Origin: Pseudomonas fluorescens HK44
Lineage (GTDB): Bacteria > Pseudomonadota > Gammaproteobacteria > Pseudomonadales > Pseudomonadaceae
Direction of reading: 5' to 3'
Length of the DNA stretch: 64,000 nucleotides
NCBI RefSeq assembly: GCF_000217955.3
Contig: NZ_AFOY02000029.1
Location: 52,776-116,775, forward strand
Of the stretch, positions 8,642 through 16,508 are shown one piece after another. The notes under the pieces are model-generated. The model saw only the letters and a program-made list of their open reading frames with translations, made no database searches and was not told the DNA's origin. How positions within the stretch are numbered: the first letter of the stretch is position 1; each line of letters opens with the position of its first letter. The position numbers were made by a program, and so were the translations under genes.

Positions 8642-8857
8642 GGGGGCATGCCGAGATAAGGCAAAAATCAGGATATTTTCGTCGCAAGTGGATGATCTAT
8701 AAAAATTTTATAGTAAACGTACTCTACGTTTCACTGATGGATGGGCGCAGGACTCGACTTTTCCTCGCACGCCTGTCGCGTTGTCTCAGGAATTTTCAAT
8801 CCCAACAAGTAGTTGCAGACCAAATGAGTGAATTTTCCCTTATCTCGGCATGACCCC
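8642..8857. mobile_element. Right miniature Tn3-type element (TIME-like), 216 bp
   Basis: It begins GGGGGCATGCCGAGATAAGGC and its far end is the inverse of GGGGTCATGCCGAGATAAGG. Its outer 82 bases are identical to those of the left element but its core differs, so the two are related but not simple copies. The bases before it (TTTTA) do not match the outer CTTTT duplication. Confidence 0.8.
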
Positions 8858-8862
8858 CTTTT
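8858..8862. repeat. Right target-site duplication CTTTT of the mosaic transposon
   Basis: CTTTT follows the GACCCC terminus directly and matches 2785-2789. Confidence 0.85.
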
Positions 8863-8924
8863 GGCTGACTTCAGCTCTGCCAATTTTTGAATGCGGAAAA
8901 TCGATCCAGAACGCTCAGATCATC

Positions 8925-9107
8925 CGCTTTTCCCTATGTTTTTAGCCGCAGCGGGCACCTCGCGGCGACCATTTCCCGCATTCCAGGCGCACCTATACTT
9001 GTGGTAGCCAGCAAATGCCGGCGCGCCATCCACAGGTTCAACGGGGCGAATAGCGTCACCAGTTGCGCGGCGTTCTTCATTAGCCCTCGAAAACGCACCT
9101 TACCGCC
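8925..9107 (-). pseudogene. IS5-family transposase C-terminal remnant
   Basis: The reverse strand encodes KVRFRGLMKNAAQLVTLFAP then LNLWMARR, matching the C-terminus of the transposase inside luxA (KVRFRGLTKNIAQQTTLFAL). The rest of the gene is replaced by IS21-type sequence, so it is a dead end piece. Confidence 0.75.
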
Positions 9108-9111
9108 GAAC

Positions 9112-9335
9112 AACGGCGCGACATGCTTGAGCTGTTGGACGACCGCTATGGCCAGCGCTCAACGCTGGTGACCGGCCAGATGCCGGTGGACAAATGGCAC
9201 GACCTGATCGGCGGGCCGACCCTGGCCTACGCAATCCTGGTTCGGCTGGTGCACTACACTGACCACATCGAATTGAAGGGTAAGTCGATGTGCAGGCGAT
9301 CGCCGAAATTGACGTCGGCGGGGACTTCAGACTAA
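9112..9335 (+). pseudogene. IS21-family IstB-like ATPase C-terminal remnant
   Basis: The frame RRDMLELLDDRYGQRSTLVTGQMPVDKWHDLIGG, then PTLAYAILVRLVH, is the C-terminal part of the IstB helper ATPase of IS21 elements. The usual DAxLDRLVH and R-rich tail are mutated. Following bases to about 9430 (TGTCCGGATG repeated twice) look like IS21-type terminal sequence. The Walker motifs are missing. Confidence 0.75.
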
Positions 9336-9467
9336 CAATGCAAACCTGCGTTCTTCGCGACGACTGCCTGTCCGGATGATCGTGGAACAGCTGTCCGGAT
9401 GTTAGTGGACTGAGTATCTGGATGGCGTGGAATCCGCAGAAGATACATATTTCACCAATCCTTACGC

Positions 9468-9725
9468 ATGGAGAGCCTGTATATGCTTGTTGTTCCTCTA
9501 CTGCCTGAGCGTGTAAATGGCCGTACGCGAGTCAGCTGGCGGCAAATGGTTCAAGCCGTCTATGACAGCCCCACCTCAGAACAGGCGCATAGGTATATGT
9601 GTCTTGCCGATGGCTATCTCCAAGCCCTCAATGATGCTGAACTGATTGATGACGCTCAGTATCAGAGCTTGTACGACTTTTTGCAGAAAATTCGATTCAG
9701 GCTGCTCCCAGAATTGATAGAGTAG
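9468..9725 (+). CDS. Small hypothetical protein (85 aa)
   Basis: The predicted product is 85 residues, soluble, mostly helical, with no cysteine cluster or membrane segment. It lies 73 bases upstream of a large cyclic-di-GMP protein in the same direction and could be co-transcribed with it. I do not recognise a family. Confidence 0.5.
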   Translation: MESLYMLVVPLLPERVNGRTRVSWRQMVQAVYDSPTSEQAHRYMCLADGYLQALNDAELIDDAQYQSLYDFLQKIRFRLLPELIE

Positions 9726-9798
9726 CTCGCCAGTCTCAGCTTATAAGATTCAAAAATCTCATTGCCATCGCTGTGGCGAGAGAACAGGAAGTTCAATC

Positions 9799-12402
9799 AT
9801 GCCCCTGCCCTCAGACGATCGATCGAATACAACCTCTGAACAGATGGAGCTGCTCAGTGCCCTCGACCGCTCCATGGCTATCATCGAGTTCACCCCCGAT
9901 GGCACTGTGTTGCGCGCCAACCGCAACTACCTGAAAATTTTCGGCTACCAGGAGCAGCAGATCCGTGGCCTTCACCACCGCGCGCTCTGCCAGGCCGACT
10001 ACGCTAACTCGTCGGCCTTCAATAACTTTTGGTGCAGGCTGCAAGAGGGCCAGTCCATCAGCGGGCAGTATCTGTACGTCAGCGCTGAGGGTTGTCTGGT
10101 GTGGCTGGAAGCGAGTTACAACCCGGTGTTCGCAGCCGATGGTCAACTACTCAAGATCATCCAGTTCGCCTCGGATGTCAGCACTCGGGTCAAGGCGGAA
10201 CGCTGCGATAACGAGCGTACGCGGCTGTTCACCCAGATCGCCGAGCGCACTCACAACTCCTTGGTGATAACCAACGCCAAAGGTGTAGTGGTCTATATCA
10301 ACGAAGCAGTCACCCATCTGCTCGGCTACCAGCCCGAGGAAGTGCTCGGCCAGCCTGTCGCGCTGATGCTCAATATGGTATATCCCGAGCGCAACCTGCT
10401 GACTTACATCCGCCAGCACTTAAGCAGCGGCCACCCCTACCGCGGCGAAGAGTTGATCTACAGCAAGTTCCAGCAACCGCTGCTGTGCGCCTTGGGCGTC
10501 AGTCCGATCTTCGATGCACAGGGCGCGCTGAGCCATACCCTCAGTGTTATCACCGACATCACCGACAACAAGATACATGAGGTTCTACAGCAGAAAGCCT
10601 TGGAAGCCATGGCCCGAGATGCGCCCCTGACGGAAGTGATGACACTGATCTGCCAAGAGGTCGAGCGCATCGCACCCGACGTAATTGCCTCGATATTGCG
10701 CGTCGATGAGCAAGGTCGCCTCAGGCCTCTCGCTAGTCCGAGCTTACCGCAAAGTTACTCTCAGGCACTCGATGGCATCGCAATTGGCCCGAATGTTGGA
10801 TCCTGCGGCACTGCCGCCTTTCGCGGCACGTCGGTAATGGTTAGTGATATTGGCAGCGACCCGCTGTGGGCTGACTACAAGAACCTAGCCCTGCCCCTAG
10901 GCTTACGCTCCTGCTGGTCAACCCCGATTAAAGCCAGCAACGACCAGGTAATCGGCACATTCGCTTTCTACTACCGCGAGAACCGCAGTCCGAACAACTT
11001 CCACCTGCGCCTGGTGCAGATGTGCACGCACCTGTGCGCCCTGGCCCTGGGGCGCGAGAGCGCGCGCCTGCAGATTCGCCAGTTGGCCTTTTACGACAGC
11101 CTCACCAGCCTGCCCAACCGCAACCTGCTGCTGGCACAAGCCGATCAGGCGATCGCTAGCGCCAAGCACCACAACCAGTCGCTCGCAGTGCTCTACATCG
11201 ATCTCGACCGTTTCAAGCAGGTTAACGATTCACTCGGTCGCACGGCCGGAGACGAGTTGTTGTGCGTGGTCACCGAACGCTTGCGCGAGCAAATTAGTGA
11301 TACCGATCTCCTCGGGCGCCTGTCCGGAGACGAATTCATCGTCGTACTCAACTCCTGTACTCACGTCCAGGCAGCCGACACCGTGAAGTGCCTGCAGGAA
11401 CTGCTGTCCATACCCTGCCAGATCGCCGGAATCACCTTGACGCCGTCAGCCTGCATCGGCATCAGCCTGTACCCGGATAACGGTCAAGATTTGGAGACCC
11501 TGCTACATCACGCCGACCTCGCCATGTACCACGCCAAGACCAATGGACGCGAGCGTTTCAGTTTCTTTAGCAGTGAAATGAACGTGCTCGCCCAGGAACG
11601 CTTGGCCCTCGAGGCGGCGCTACGCGAGGCGGTACGCGCGCAATGCCTGTACCTGCACTATCAGCCTCAGGTTGACCTGAAGAGCGGGCAGATCCATGGC
11701 ATCGAAGCGTTGGCTCGCTGGCACGACCCGGTGCTCGGCCACATCTCGCCGACGCGCTTTATCCCTCTGGCTGAAGAGTGCGGCCTAATCGACGAGATCA
11801 GCCATTGGGCGCTCAACGAAAGCTGTCGCCAGCTCGCAGAATGGCGGCGTCAGGGACTGAATATACCAACCGTCTCGGTAAACGTGTCGTCGACCAACTT
11901 TCACAACCTCGATCTGGCGCGATACCTCATCGAGACGCTCGAGCAACACGCCCTGCTGCCGGGTGACCTGATCTTGGAAATCACTGAAAGCGTGATGATG
12001 GACACCAACCTCAGCACGATGCGCAACTTACACGAGGTGCATGCTCTGGGCATCGGCCTAGCCATGGACGACTTTGGCACCGGCTATTCGAGTCTCGGTT
12101 ACCTGAGGCGTATTCCGCTCAGCGCGCTGAAACTGGACAAAAGTTTCGTGAATGGCATGGAGCACGACGTCGCCGCGCAGGCTCTCACACATGCGGTGAT
12201 CCGCATCGGAGACAGCCTGAACCTGACAGTGATCGCTGAGGGCGTGGAGACCGAGGCGCAACGCTTTTTGCTTGATGCTCAAGGTTGCAAGGTGGGGCAA
12301 GGCTACCTATTCTCCCAACCGCTACCACCAGACCTATTGGCGGACTGGTTGAAGACATCCACAGTAGCCCTTGCCTCTGGCTACCCCTTGCCGGGTGTGT
12401 AG
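9799..12402 (+). CDS. PAS-PAS-GAF-GGDEF-EAL cyclic-di-GMP signalling protein
   Basis: The 867-residue soluble protein has two PAS domains (about residues 12-125 and 135-255), a GAF domain (about 265-415), a diguanylate-cyclase-type domain (about 425-590) and an EAL phosphodiesterase domain (about 600-855). The cyclase loop reads RLSGDEF, so its first Gly is Ser. The EAL side is well preserved: IEALARW, EITES, DDFGTGYSSLGYLRRIP and LKLDKSFV. It should therefore hydrolyse cyclic-di-GMP and may also bind GTP or make the dinucleotide. No membrane helices are seen, so it senses cytoplasmic signals. Such proteins shift cells between biofilm and motile states, which fits the nearby fleN/cheY genes only by proximity. 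Confidence 0.92.
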   Translation: MPLPSDDRSNTTSEQMELLSALDRSMAIIEFTPDGTVLRANRNYLKIFGYQEQQIRGLHHRALCQADYANSSAFNNFWCRLQEGQSISGQYLYVSAEGCLVWLEASYNPVFAADGQLLKIIQFASDVSTRVKAERCDNERTRLFTQIAERTHNSLVITNAKGVVVYINEAVTHLLGYQPEEVLGQPVALMLNMVYPERNLLTYIRQHLSSGHPYRGEELIYSKFQQPLLCALGVSPIFDAQGALSHTLSVITDITDNKIHEVLQQKALEAMARDAPLTEVMTLICQEVERIAPDVIASILRVDEQGRLRPLASPSLPQSYSQALDGIAIGPNVGSCGTAAFRGTSVMVSDIGSDPLWADYKNLALPLGLRSCWSTPIKASNDQVIGTFAFYYRENRSPNNFHLRLVQMCTHLCALALGRESARLQIRQLAFYDSLTSLPNRNLLLAQADQAIASAKHHNQSLAVLYIDLDRFKQVNDSLGRTAGDELLCVVTERLREQISDTDLLGRLSGDEFIVVLNSCTHVQAADTVKCLQELLSIPCQIAGITLTPSACIGISLYPDNGQDLETLLHHADLAMYHAKTNGRERFSFFSSEMNVLAQERLALEAALREAVRAQCLYLHYQPQVDLKSGQIHGIEALARWHDPVLGHISPTRFIPLAEECGLIDEISHWALNESCRQLAEWRRQGLNIPTVSVNVSSTNFHNLDLARYLIETLEQHALLPGDLILEITESVMMDTNLSTMRNLHEVHALGIGLAMDDFGTGYSSLGYLRRIPLSALKLDKSFVNGMEHDVAAQALTHAVIRIGDSLNLTVIAEGVETEAQRFLLDAQGCKVGQGYLFSQPLPPDLLADWLKTSTVALASGYPLPGV

Positions 12403-12522
12403 AGGACTTTCACCTCCAAGTCACCAGCGAGGCCACCACAGCCAAGCTGGTTGCGCTTGTGCGCAACACAGCATCAGGCTTCAACTGGCGGCTTTGAATG
12501 TGTAGGCGATGGATCGCTTACG

Positions 12523-12547
12523 GTGCATTTCGCTTCTGAAAACGACA
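12523..12547 (-). repeat. 25-bp Tn402/Tn5053-type terminal-repeat-like sequence
   Basis: Read on the reverse strand the 25 bases start TGTCGTTTTCAGAAG and end TGCAC, the pattern of the 25-bp inverted repeats of Tn402/Tn5053-family transposons and class 1 integron ends. Its tip points right, away from the EAL gene, just ahead of the resolvase gene. I found no partner in the window, so it may be an orphan end or part of a resolution site. Confidence 0.45.
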
Positions 12548-12645
12548 CAATTCTCACCCAACCCCGCGTTGCTGATATCCAACTACAGTCTCCATCTTTC
12601 AGCATCCGACTACACTGAGTTATCGCTGAATAGTTGGACATCGTC

Positions 12646-13221
12646 ATGTTGATTGGATACGCCCGCGTCTCGACCGACGACCAACTCCTCGATCTGCAAC
12701 GCGATGCGCTGGCGAAAGTCGGTTGCGAGCGCCTGTTCGAGGATACCGCCAGCGGCGCCAAGGCCGAGCGGGTCGGGCTGACAGCCTTGCTGGCCACGCT
12801 TCGCCGTGGCGACACCGTGGTGATTTGGCGCCTGGATCGTCTCGGCCGCTCGCTGAAGGATTTGATCCGGCTGGTCGAGCAACTGGACGCCGCCGGCGTC
12901 GGCTTACGCAGCTTGCAGGAGAATATCGACACCGCCTCGATTGGTGGCCGCCTGGTGTTTAACCTTTTCGGCGCCTTGGCCGAATTCGAGCGCAACCTGA
13001 TCCGCGAACGTACCCAAGCCGGTTTGTCCGCCGCGCGGGCTCGCGGCCGCAAGGGCGGCCGTAAGAAGCGGCTTGATCCGGCCAAACAGAAGATGGCCCT
13101 ACGCCTCTATCACGAGCGGCAACACACGGTGGCGGAAATCTGTCGGATGATGGGCATCGGCCGCTCGACGCTCTACAACTACCTGACCGAGGCCGAGCGT
13201 GATGCCCAGCGGGCGGCGTAA
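12646..13221 (+). CDS. Serine resolvase/invertase of a three-gene transposon
   Basis: The product begins MLIGYARVSTDDQLLDLQRD with the catalytic Ser in ARVST, then WRLDRLGRSLKDL and an AEFERNLIRERTQAGL arm, and ends with a Hin-type helix-turn-helix (TVAEICRMMGIGRSTLYNYL). It resolves cointegrates at a res site, probably in the 100 bases upstream, where the short motif TCCRACTACA recurs. Its 3' end overlaps the next gene, so the three genes form one unit. The start at 12646 matches the family's usual N-terminus. Confidence 0.9.
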   Translation: MLIGYARVSTDDQLLDLQRDALAKVGCERLFEDTASGAKAERVGLTALLATLRRGDTVVIWRLDRLGRSLKDLIRLVEQLDAAGVGLRSLQENIDTASIGGRLVFNLFGALAEFERNLIRERTQAGLSAARARGRKGGRKKRLDPAKQKMALRLYHERQHTVAEICRMMGIGRSTLYNYLTEAERDAQRAA

Positions 13222-14863
13222 AATCATTCCGACCGATTCGCTGATTCAATTGCGGCAGCGGCTCGACCGCCTGCCGAAGAAAAGCCCGGAACGAACTACC
13301 CAGGTGGCCGCGATAGCCGAGTTGTACGGCGTGTCCCCAAGCACCGTGTATAGGGCGTTGAACTTTATCCATAAACCCCACGCGGCCCATCGCGCCGACC
13401 ACGGCAAGCCGCGCGTGTTGCAGCATGCCGAGTTGGAACGCTACTGCGAACTGATCGCCGCGCTGAAACTGCGCACCACCAACAAGCAAGGGCGGCACCT
13501 GTCCACCCGCCGCGCCATCGAGCTGCTGGAAGACTACGGGGTGGAGACCGAGCAAGGCTTGGTCAAGGCTCCCCAAGGGGTGCTGACCCGCAGCACGGTG
13601 AACGAATACCTCAGCCGCTGGCATCTGGATCAGTCACGGTTGTTGCGGCAACCGCCAGCCACGCGCTTTCAGGCGGAGCATAGCAACGACTGCTGGCAGT
13701 TCGACCTGTCGCCCTCCGACCTCAAACACCTCGACAAACCGGACTGGATCGACCCGGCCAGGGGTGAGCCAACGCTGATGCTGTTCAGCGTGGTGGACGA
13801 CCGCAGTGGCGTGGCCTATCAGGAATACCACTGCGTGTATGGCGAAGACGCCGAGTCGGCGCTGCGCTTCCTGTTCAAAGCCATGTCACCGAAGGCGGAC
13901 CCGACCTTTCCGTTTCAGGGCCGCCCCAAGATGCTCTACCTGGACAACGGCCCGGTGGCCAAGCGCCGCGTCTTCCAGAACGTCATGCAGGCACTGGGTA
14001 TCGAATGGCAGACACACATCCCGGCCGGCAAGGATGGCACCCGTACCACGGCTCGCTCGAAAGGCAAGGTGGAGCGGCCCTTCCGCACCGTGAAGGAAGC
14101 CCACGAGACGCTGTATCACTTCCATAAACCGGAAACCGAAGCTCAGGCCAATGAGTGGTTGCTGCGCTATTTGGTGCGCACCTACAACACCCAGGATCAC
14201 CGATCCGAACCGCATTCGCGGATCGAGGACTGGCTGGCTAACTTGTCGACCGAAGGTCTGCGCGAGATGTGCACCTGGGAGCAATTTTGCCGCTTCGCCC
14301 GTGAGCCAGAACGGCGCAAGGTCGGCGTCGATGCGCGCGTCACCATCGAGGGCACAGCCTACGAGGTGGAGCCCGACATGGCGGGCGAAACTGTGATGTT
14401 GCTCTGGGGCTTGTTCGATGATGAACTCTATGCCGAGTTCGAGGGGCAGCGCTTCGGACCTTACTACCCTGTCTCCGGACCAATTCCATTGCATCGTTAC
14501 CGCGCTTTCAAACGCGGTAAGGCGGACGAGCGTTCTGATCGCATCCGCTCGCTGGCCGACCAGCTTGGCCTGCCCATCGCCGCATTGGCCGGTAACGATG
14601 TACGGCTGACACCTCCCGCCACGCCTATGGCACTGCTGCGCCAACCCTTCAATGCCGAGGCGCACGAATATCGGTTTCCCAGCACCATCGCCGCCAAGCT
14701 CGCCATTGCCGATGATTTGGCGCAGCCGTTGGCTAAGCTTTCACCCGACGATCAGGCCTTCATCCACCAGGTGCTGAGCGAAACCCTGACACGCCGTATT
14801 GTGTTGGAGCGCGTGCGGGACTACTTCCGCCACAAGAAAGCAGGAGAAGAACATGCGGGCTGA
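13202..14863 (+). CDS. DDE (rve-type) transposase, TniA/TnsB-like
   Basis: The 553-residue protein has N-terminal HTH segments (VAAIAELYGVSPSTVYRALN) and an integrase core whose catalytic residues lie in CWQFDLSPSD, LYLDNG and GKVERPFRTVKEAHE, followed by a Mu-transposase-like C-terminal beta barrel. It overlaps the resolvase by about 20 bases and the ATPase gene by about 10, indicating translational coupling. With its ATPase partner it resembles the Tn552/Tn402/Mu group, which carries out replicative transposition with target choice by the ATPase. No TniQ-like gene is present. Confidence 0.88.
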   Translation: MPSGRRKIIPTDSLIQLRQRLDRLPKKSPERTTQVAAIAELYGVSPSTVYRALNFIHKPHAAHRADHGKPRVLQHAELERYCELIAALKLRTTNKQGRHLSTRRAIELLEDYGVETEQGLVKAPQGVLTRSTVNEYLSRWHLDQSRLLRQPPATRFQAEHSNDCWQFDLSPSDLKHLDKPDWIDPARGEPTLMLFSVVDDRSGVAYQEYHCVYGEDAESALRFLFKAMSPKADPTFPFQGRPKMLYLDNGPVAKRRVFQNVMQALGIEWQTHIPAGKDGTRTTARSKGKVERPFRTVKEAHETLYHFHKPETEAQANEWLLRYLVRTYNTQDHRSEPHSRIEDWLANLSTEGLREMCTWEQFCRFAREPERRKVGVDARVTIEGTAYEVEPDMAGETVMLLWGLFDDELYAEFEGQRFGPYYPVSGPIPLHRYRAFKRGKADERSDRIRSLADQLGLPIAALAGNDVRLTPPATPMALLRQPFNAEAHEYRFPSTIAAKLAIADDLAQPLAKLSPDDQAFIHQVLSETLTRRIVLERVRDYFRHKKAGEEHAG

Positions 14864-15824
14864 AGTGATGCAGCACTACGGACTGTCGTTGCCACTGAAC
14901 CAGGCCGGCTACTTTGAAACCGCCCACCATCAGCAGTTGATCAAGGATATCAAGGGAGCGATCTTCGAAGGACGGCTGATTGCACTGTGTGGCGTCATCG
15001 GCAGCGGCAAGACCGTGATGCTGCGCCGACTGCAACAAGCGATGGAAGAGGAAAAGAAGATCACTGTCTCCAAGTCTCTCGCCATTGAAAAGCACAGCAT
15101 CAAGCTGGCTACTTTCATCGCAGCGCTATTCTATGACCTCTCCACCGAGAAGCAGGTACGCATCCCCACCCTAGGCGAAAAGCGTGAGCGTGACCTGCGC
15201 GAGTTGGTAAGGAAGAACAAGCGTCCAGTCGCTCTGTTCGTCGATGAGGCCCATGACCTCAACGGTCATACCCTGACCGGCTTGAAACGCTTGATGGAGC
15301 TGGTCGAGGATGGCAACGGGCGGCTGTCGATTGTGTTGGCCGGGCACCCCAAGCTACGTAACGACCTGCGCCGACCAACGATGGAGGAAATCGGCTACCG
15401 CACCGACATCTTCTCGCTCGACGGCATCACCGGCAGTCAGAGGGAATACATTCATTGGCTGCTGGAAACCTGCACCGAGGGAAAGGTCGAACCCGAGTCG
15501 ATCCTGACCGAAGACGCCGTTGACCTGCTCGCCACTAAGCTGCGCACGCCACTGCAAATCCAACTGCATCTCAGTTTAGCCTTGGAAGCGGGCTACCTGA
15601 CCGGCGAGAAACCCGTGTCGGCAGATCTCGTGCTCTCGGTGCTGTCGCGCCAACTGGATGACCTGGAGCCGACCCTCACGCGTCACGGTTACCGCATCAA
15701 GGACCTGGTGGAACAGTTCGATGCCAGGCCCACCGAGATCAAGGCGTTGTTCAGCAACACGCTCGACCCGACTCGGGCCGTCGAATTACGCGACAAGATG
15801 CTGGCAGCGGGCTTGCCGATCTGA
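14853..15824 (+). CDS. AAA+ transposition helper ATPase (TniB/ExeA-like)
   Basis: The protein starts MRAEVMQHYGLSLPLNQAGY and carries Walker A GVIGSGKTV (near residue 50), Walker B VALFVDEAHDL and a sensor-1-like VLAGHP. ExeA/TniB-type ATPases bind DNA non-specifically and pass the target to the DDE transposase. The gene is translationally coupled to the transposase. The start at 14853 is chosen for its AGGAGAAGA ribosome binding site. The transposon's right-end repeats follow directly. Confidence 0.88.
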   Translation: MRAEVMQHYGLSLPLNQAGYFETAHHQQLIKDIKGAIFEGRLIALCGVIGSGKTVMLRRLQQAMEEEKKITVSKSLAIEKHSIKLATFIAALFYDLSTEKQVRIPTLGEKRERDLRELVRKNKRPVALFVDEAHDLNGHTLTGLKRLMELVEDGNGRLSIVLAGHPKLRNDLRRPTMEEIGYRTDIFSLDGITGSQREYIHWLLETCTEGKVEPESILTEDAVDLLATKLRTPLQIQLHLSLALEAGYLTGEKPVSADLVLSVLSRQLDDLEPTLTRHGYRIKDLVEQFDARPTEIKALFSNTLDPTRAVELRDKMLAAGLPI

Positions 15825-15833
15825 GCCCCGTCA

Positions 15834-15998
15834 TTTGCAGTTAATGCTGGTTGGCGACGATGGAATGCAGGTCAACGCGGATCAATGCAGGTTCATTCGC
15901 AGTTAATGCTGGTTTGCAGGACCGGACAATCGCAGTTAATCCTGGTCGGAAAACGCCTTGATTGCAGGCCGGGGAGTTTTCAAATGCAGGCCGTTACA
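15834..15998. repeat. Right-end repeat cluster of the three-gene transposon
   Basis: The motif YGCAGTTAATSCTGG appears three times (about 15836, 15898, 15930), with ATGCAGG half-motifs interspersed (15865, 15885, 15984). Multiple transposase-binding repeats at an end are typical of TnsB/TniA/Mu systems. The reverse-strand end reads TGTAACGGCC, so the tip is probably at 15998. The relaxase frame breaks exactly here. A matching left end is not visible between 12403 and 12645. Confidence 0.65.
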
Positions 15999-16498
15999 AC
16001 TACGGCGTGGGTGTGCAACTGAGGATCTTTGGCGCGGCTGAGTTCATGGCGAAACTTACCGATGATCAGGTTGCCCGTTCGTTCGAGCATGGACTTGCCA
16101 TGTTCCTTTCGGCGGGTCTGCGCCAGTTTCTCGACATGCTCCATCGCTTTGGTTACTGCGCGGTCGTGCGCAGCTACCACGTCCTTGTCACCGGCGATCA
16201 GGGCTTGCATAGACACAGATTTCGGAGCTGAGAACGTCAGATCCAAACCCATCCGACGATTAACTATTTGACCTGTTTCCTTGTTGACGGGCTTGGGCAT
16301 CAGCTCGCCGTTCGGAAGCTTGCCGTCAAAAAGCTTGGCCAGCTCCTTCTGGTCGATTGGCCCATCCAGGCCTAAAAGCTCGGCGCCGATTCCCTGCCAC
16401 TCGCCGGGGGACTCTTTTGCGTAGTAGTCGTCTGCAGCTGTGTAGTAGCCAGCTGCAGCGTACTGGTTGCTCCCCTTGATAGAGGTAACATTGAACAT
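15980..16498 (-). pseudogene. traC: Truncated MobF relaxase (TraC/TrwC N-terminus)
   Basis: The 172 codons begin MFNVTSIKGSNQYAAAGYYT and align in pattern with TrwC of R388: tyrosine pairs YY at 18-19 and 25-26, GLDLTFSAPKSVS, GNLIIGKFRHE and the histidine motif DPQLHTHAVV. Full TrwC-type relaxases are about 970 residues, with a helicase half. Here the frame ends four codons past HTHAVVV, where the three-gene transposon's right end begins. Nicking-domain strands after the histidine triad and the whole helicase are lost. The rest of the gene is not in the window, so a deletion or rearrangement accompanied the insertion. Conjugation from this copy should fail unless complemented. Confidence 0.88.
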
Positions 16499-16508
16499 GG
16501 CTACCTCG

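Larger units (their letters stand above)
2790..8857. mobile_element. 6.07-kb mosaic transposon bounded by two Tn3-type miniature elements (TIME/TMo-like)
   Basis: The two outer ends are an 82-base perfect inverted repeat (2790-2871 and 8776-8857) starting GGGGTCATGCCGAGATAAGG, flanked by the 5-bp direct repeat CTTTT. Each end is itself a roughly 200-bp element with terminal inverted repeats: 2790-2989 and 8642-8857. No transposase is encoded, so the unit would need a Tn3-family transposase in trans. This is the architecture described for TIMEs, Tn3-derived inverted-repeat miniature elements that mobilise intervening DNA as TMo mosaics in Pseudomonas. The cargo is an IS5-type transposase scrap, an MCP scrap, an OprD porin, an MHS transporter, an M20 amidohydrolase and a LysR regulator. 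The outer duplication shows the whole unit inserted in one event. Confidence 0.85.

Noticed and set aside
12959..14665. Long antisense frames opposite the resolvase and DDE transposase
   Set aside because: No motif, no ribosome site, full overlap with convincing genes.
12646..15824. Tn7-like CRISPR-guided or TniQ-guided transposition system
   Set aside because: Only resolvase, DDE transposase and ATPase are present; no TniQ, no Cas proteins and no repeat-spacer array were found.
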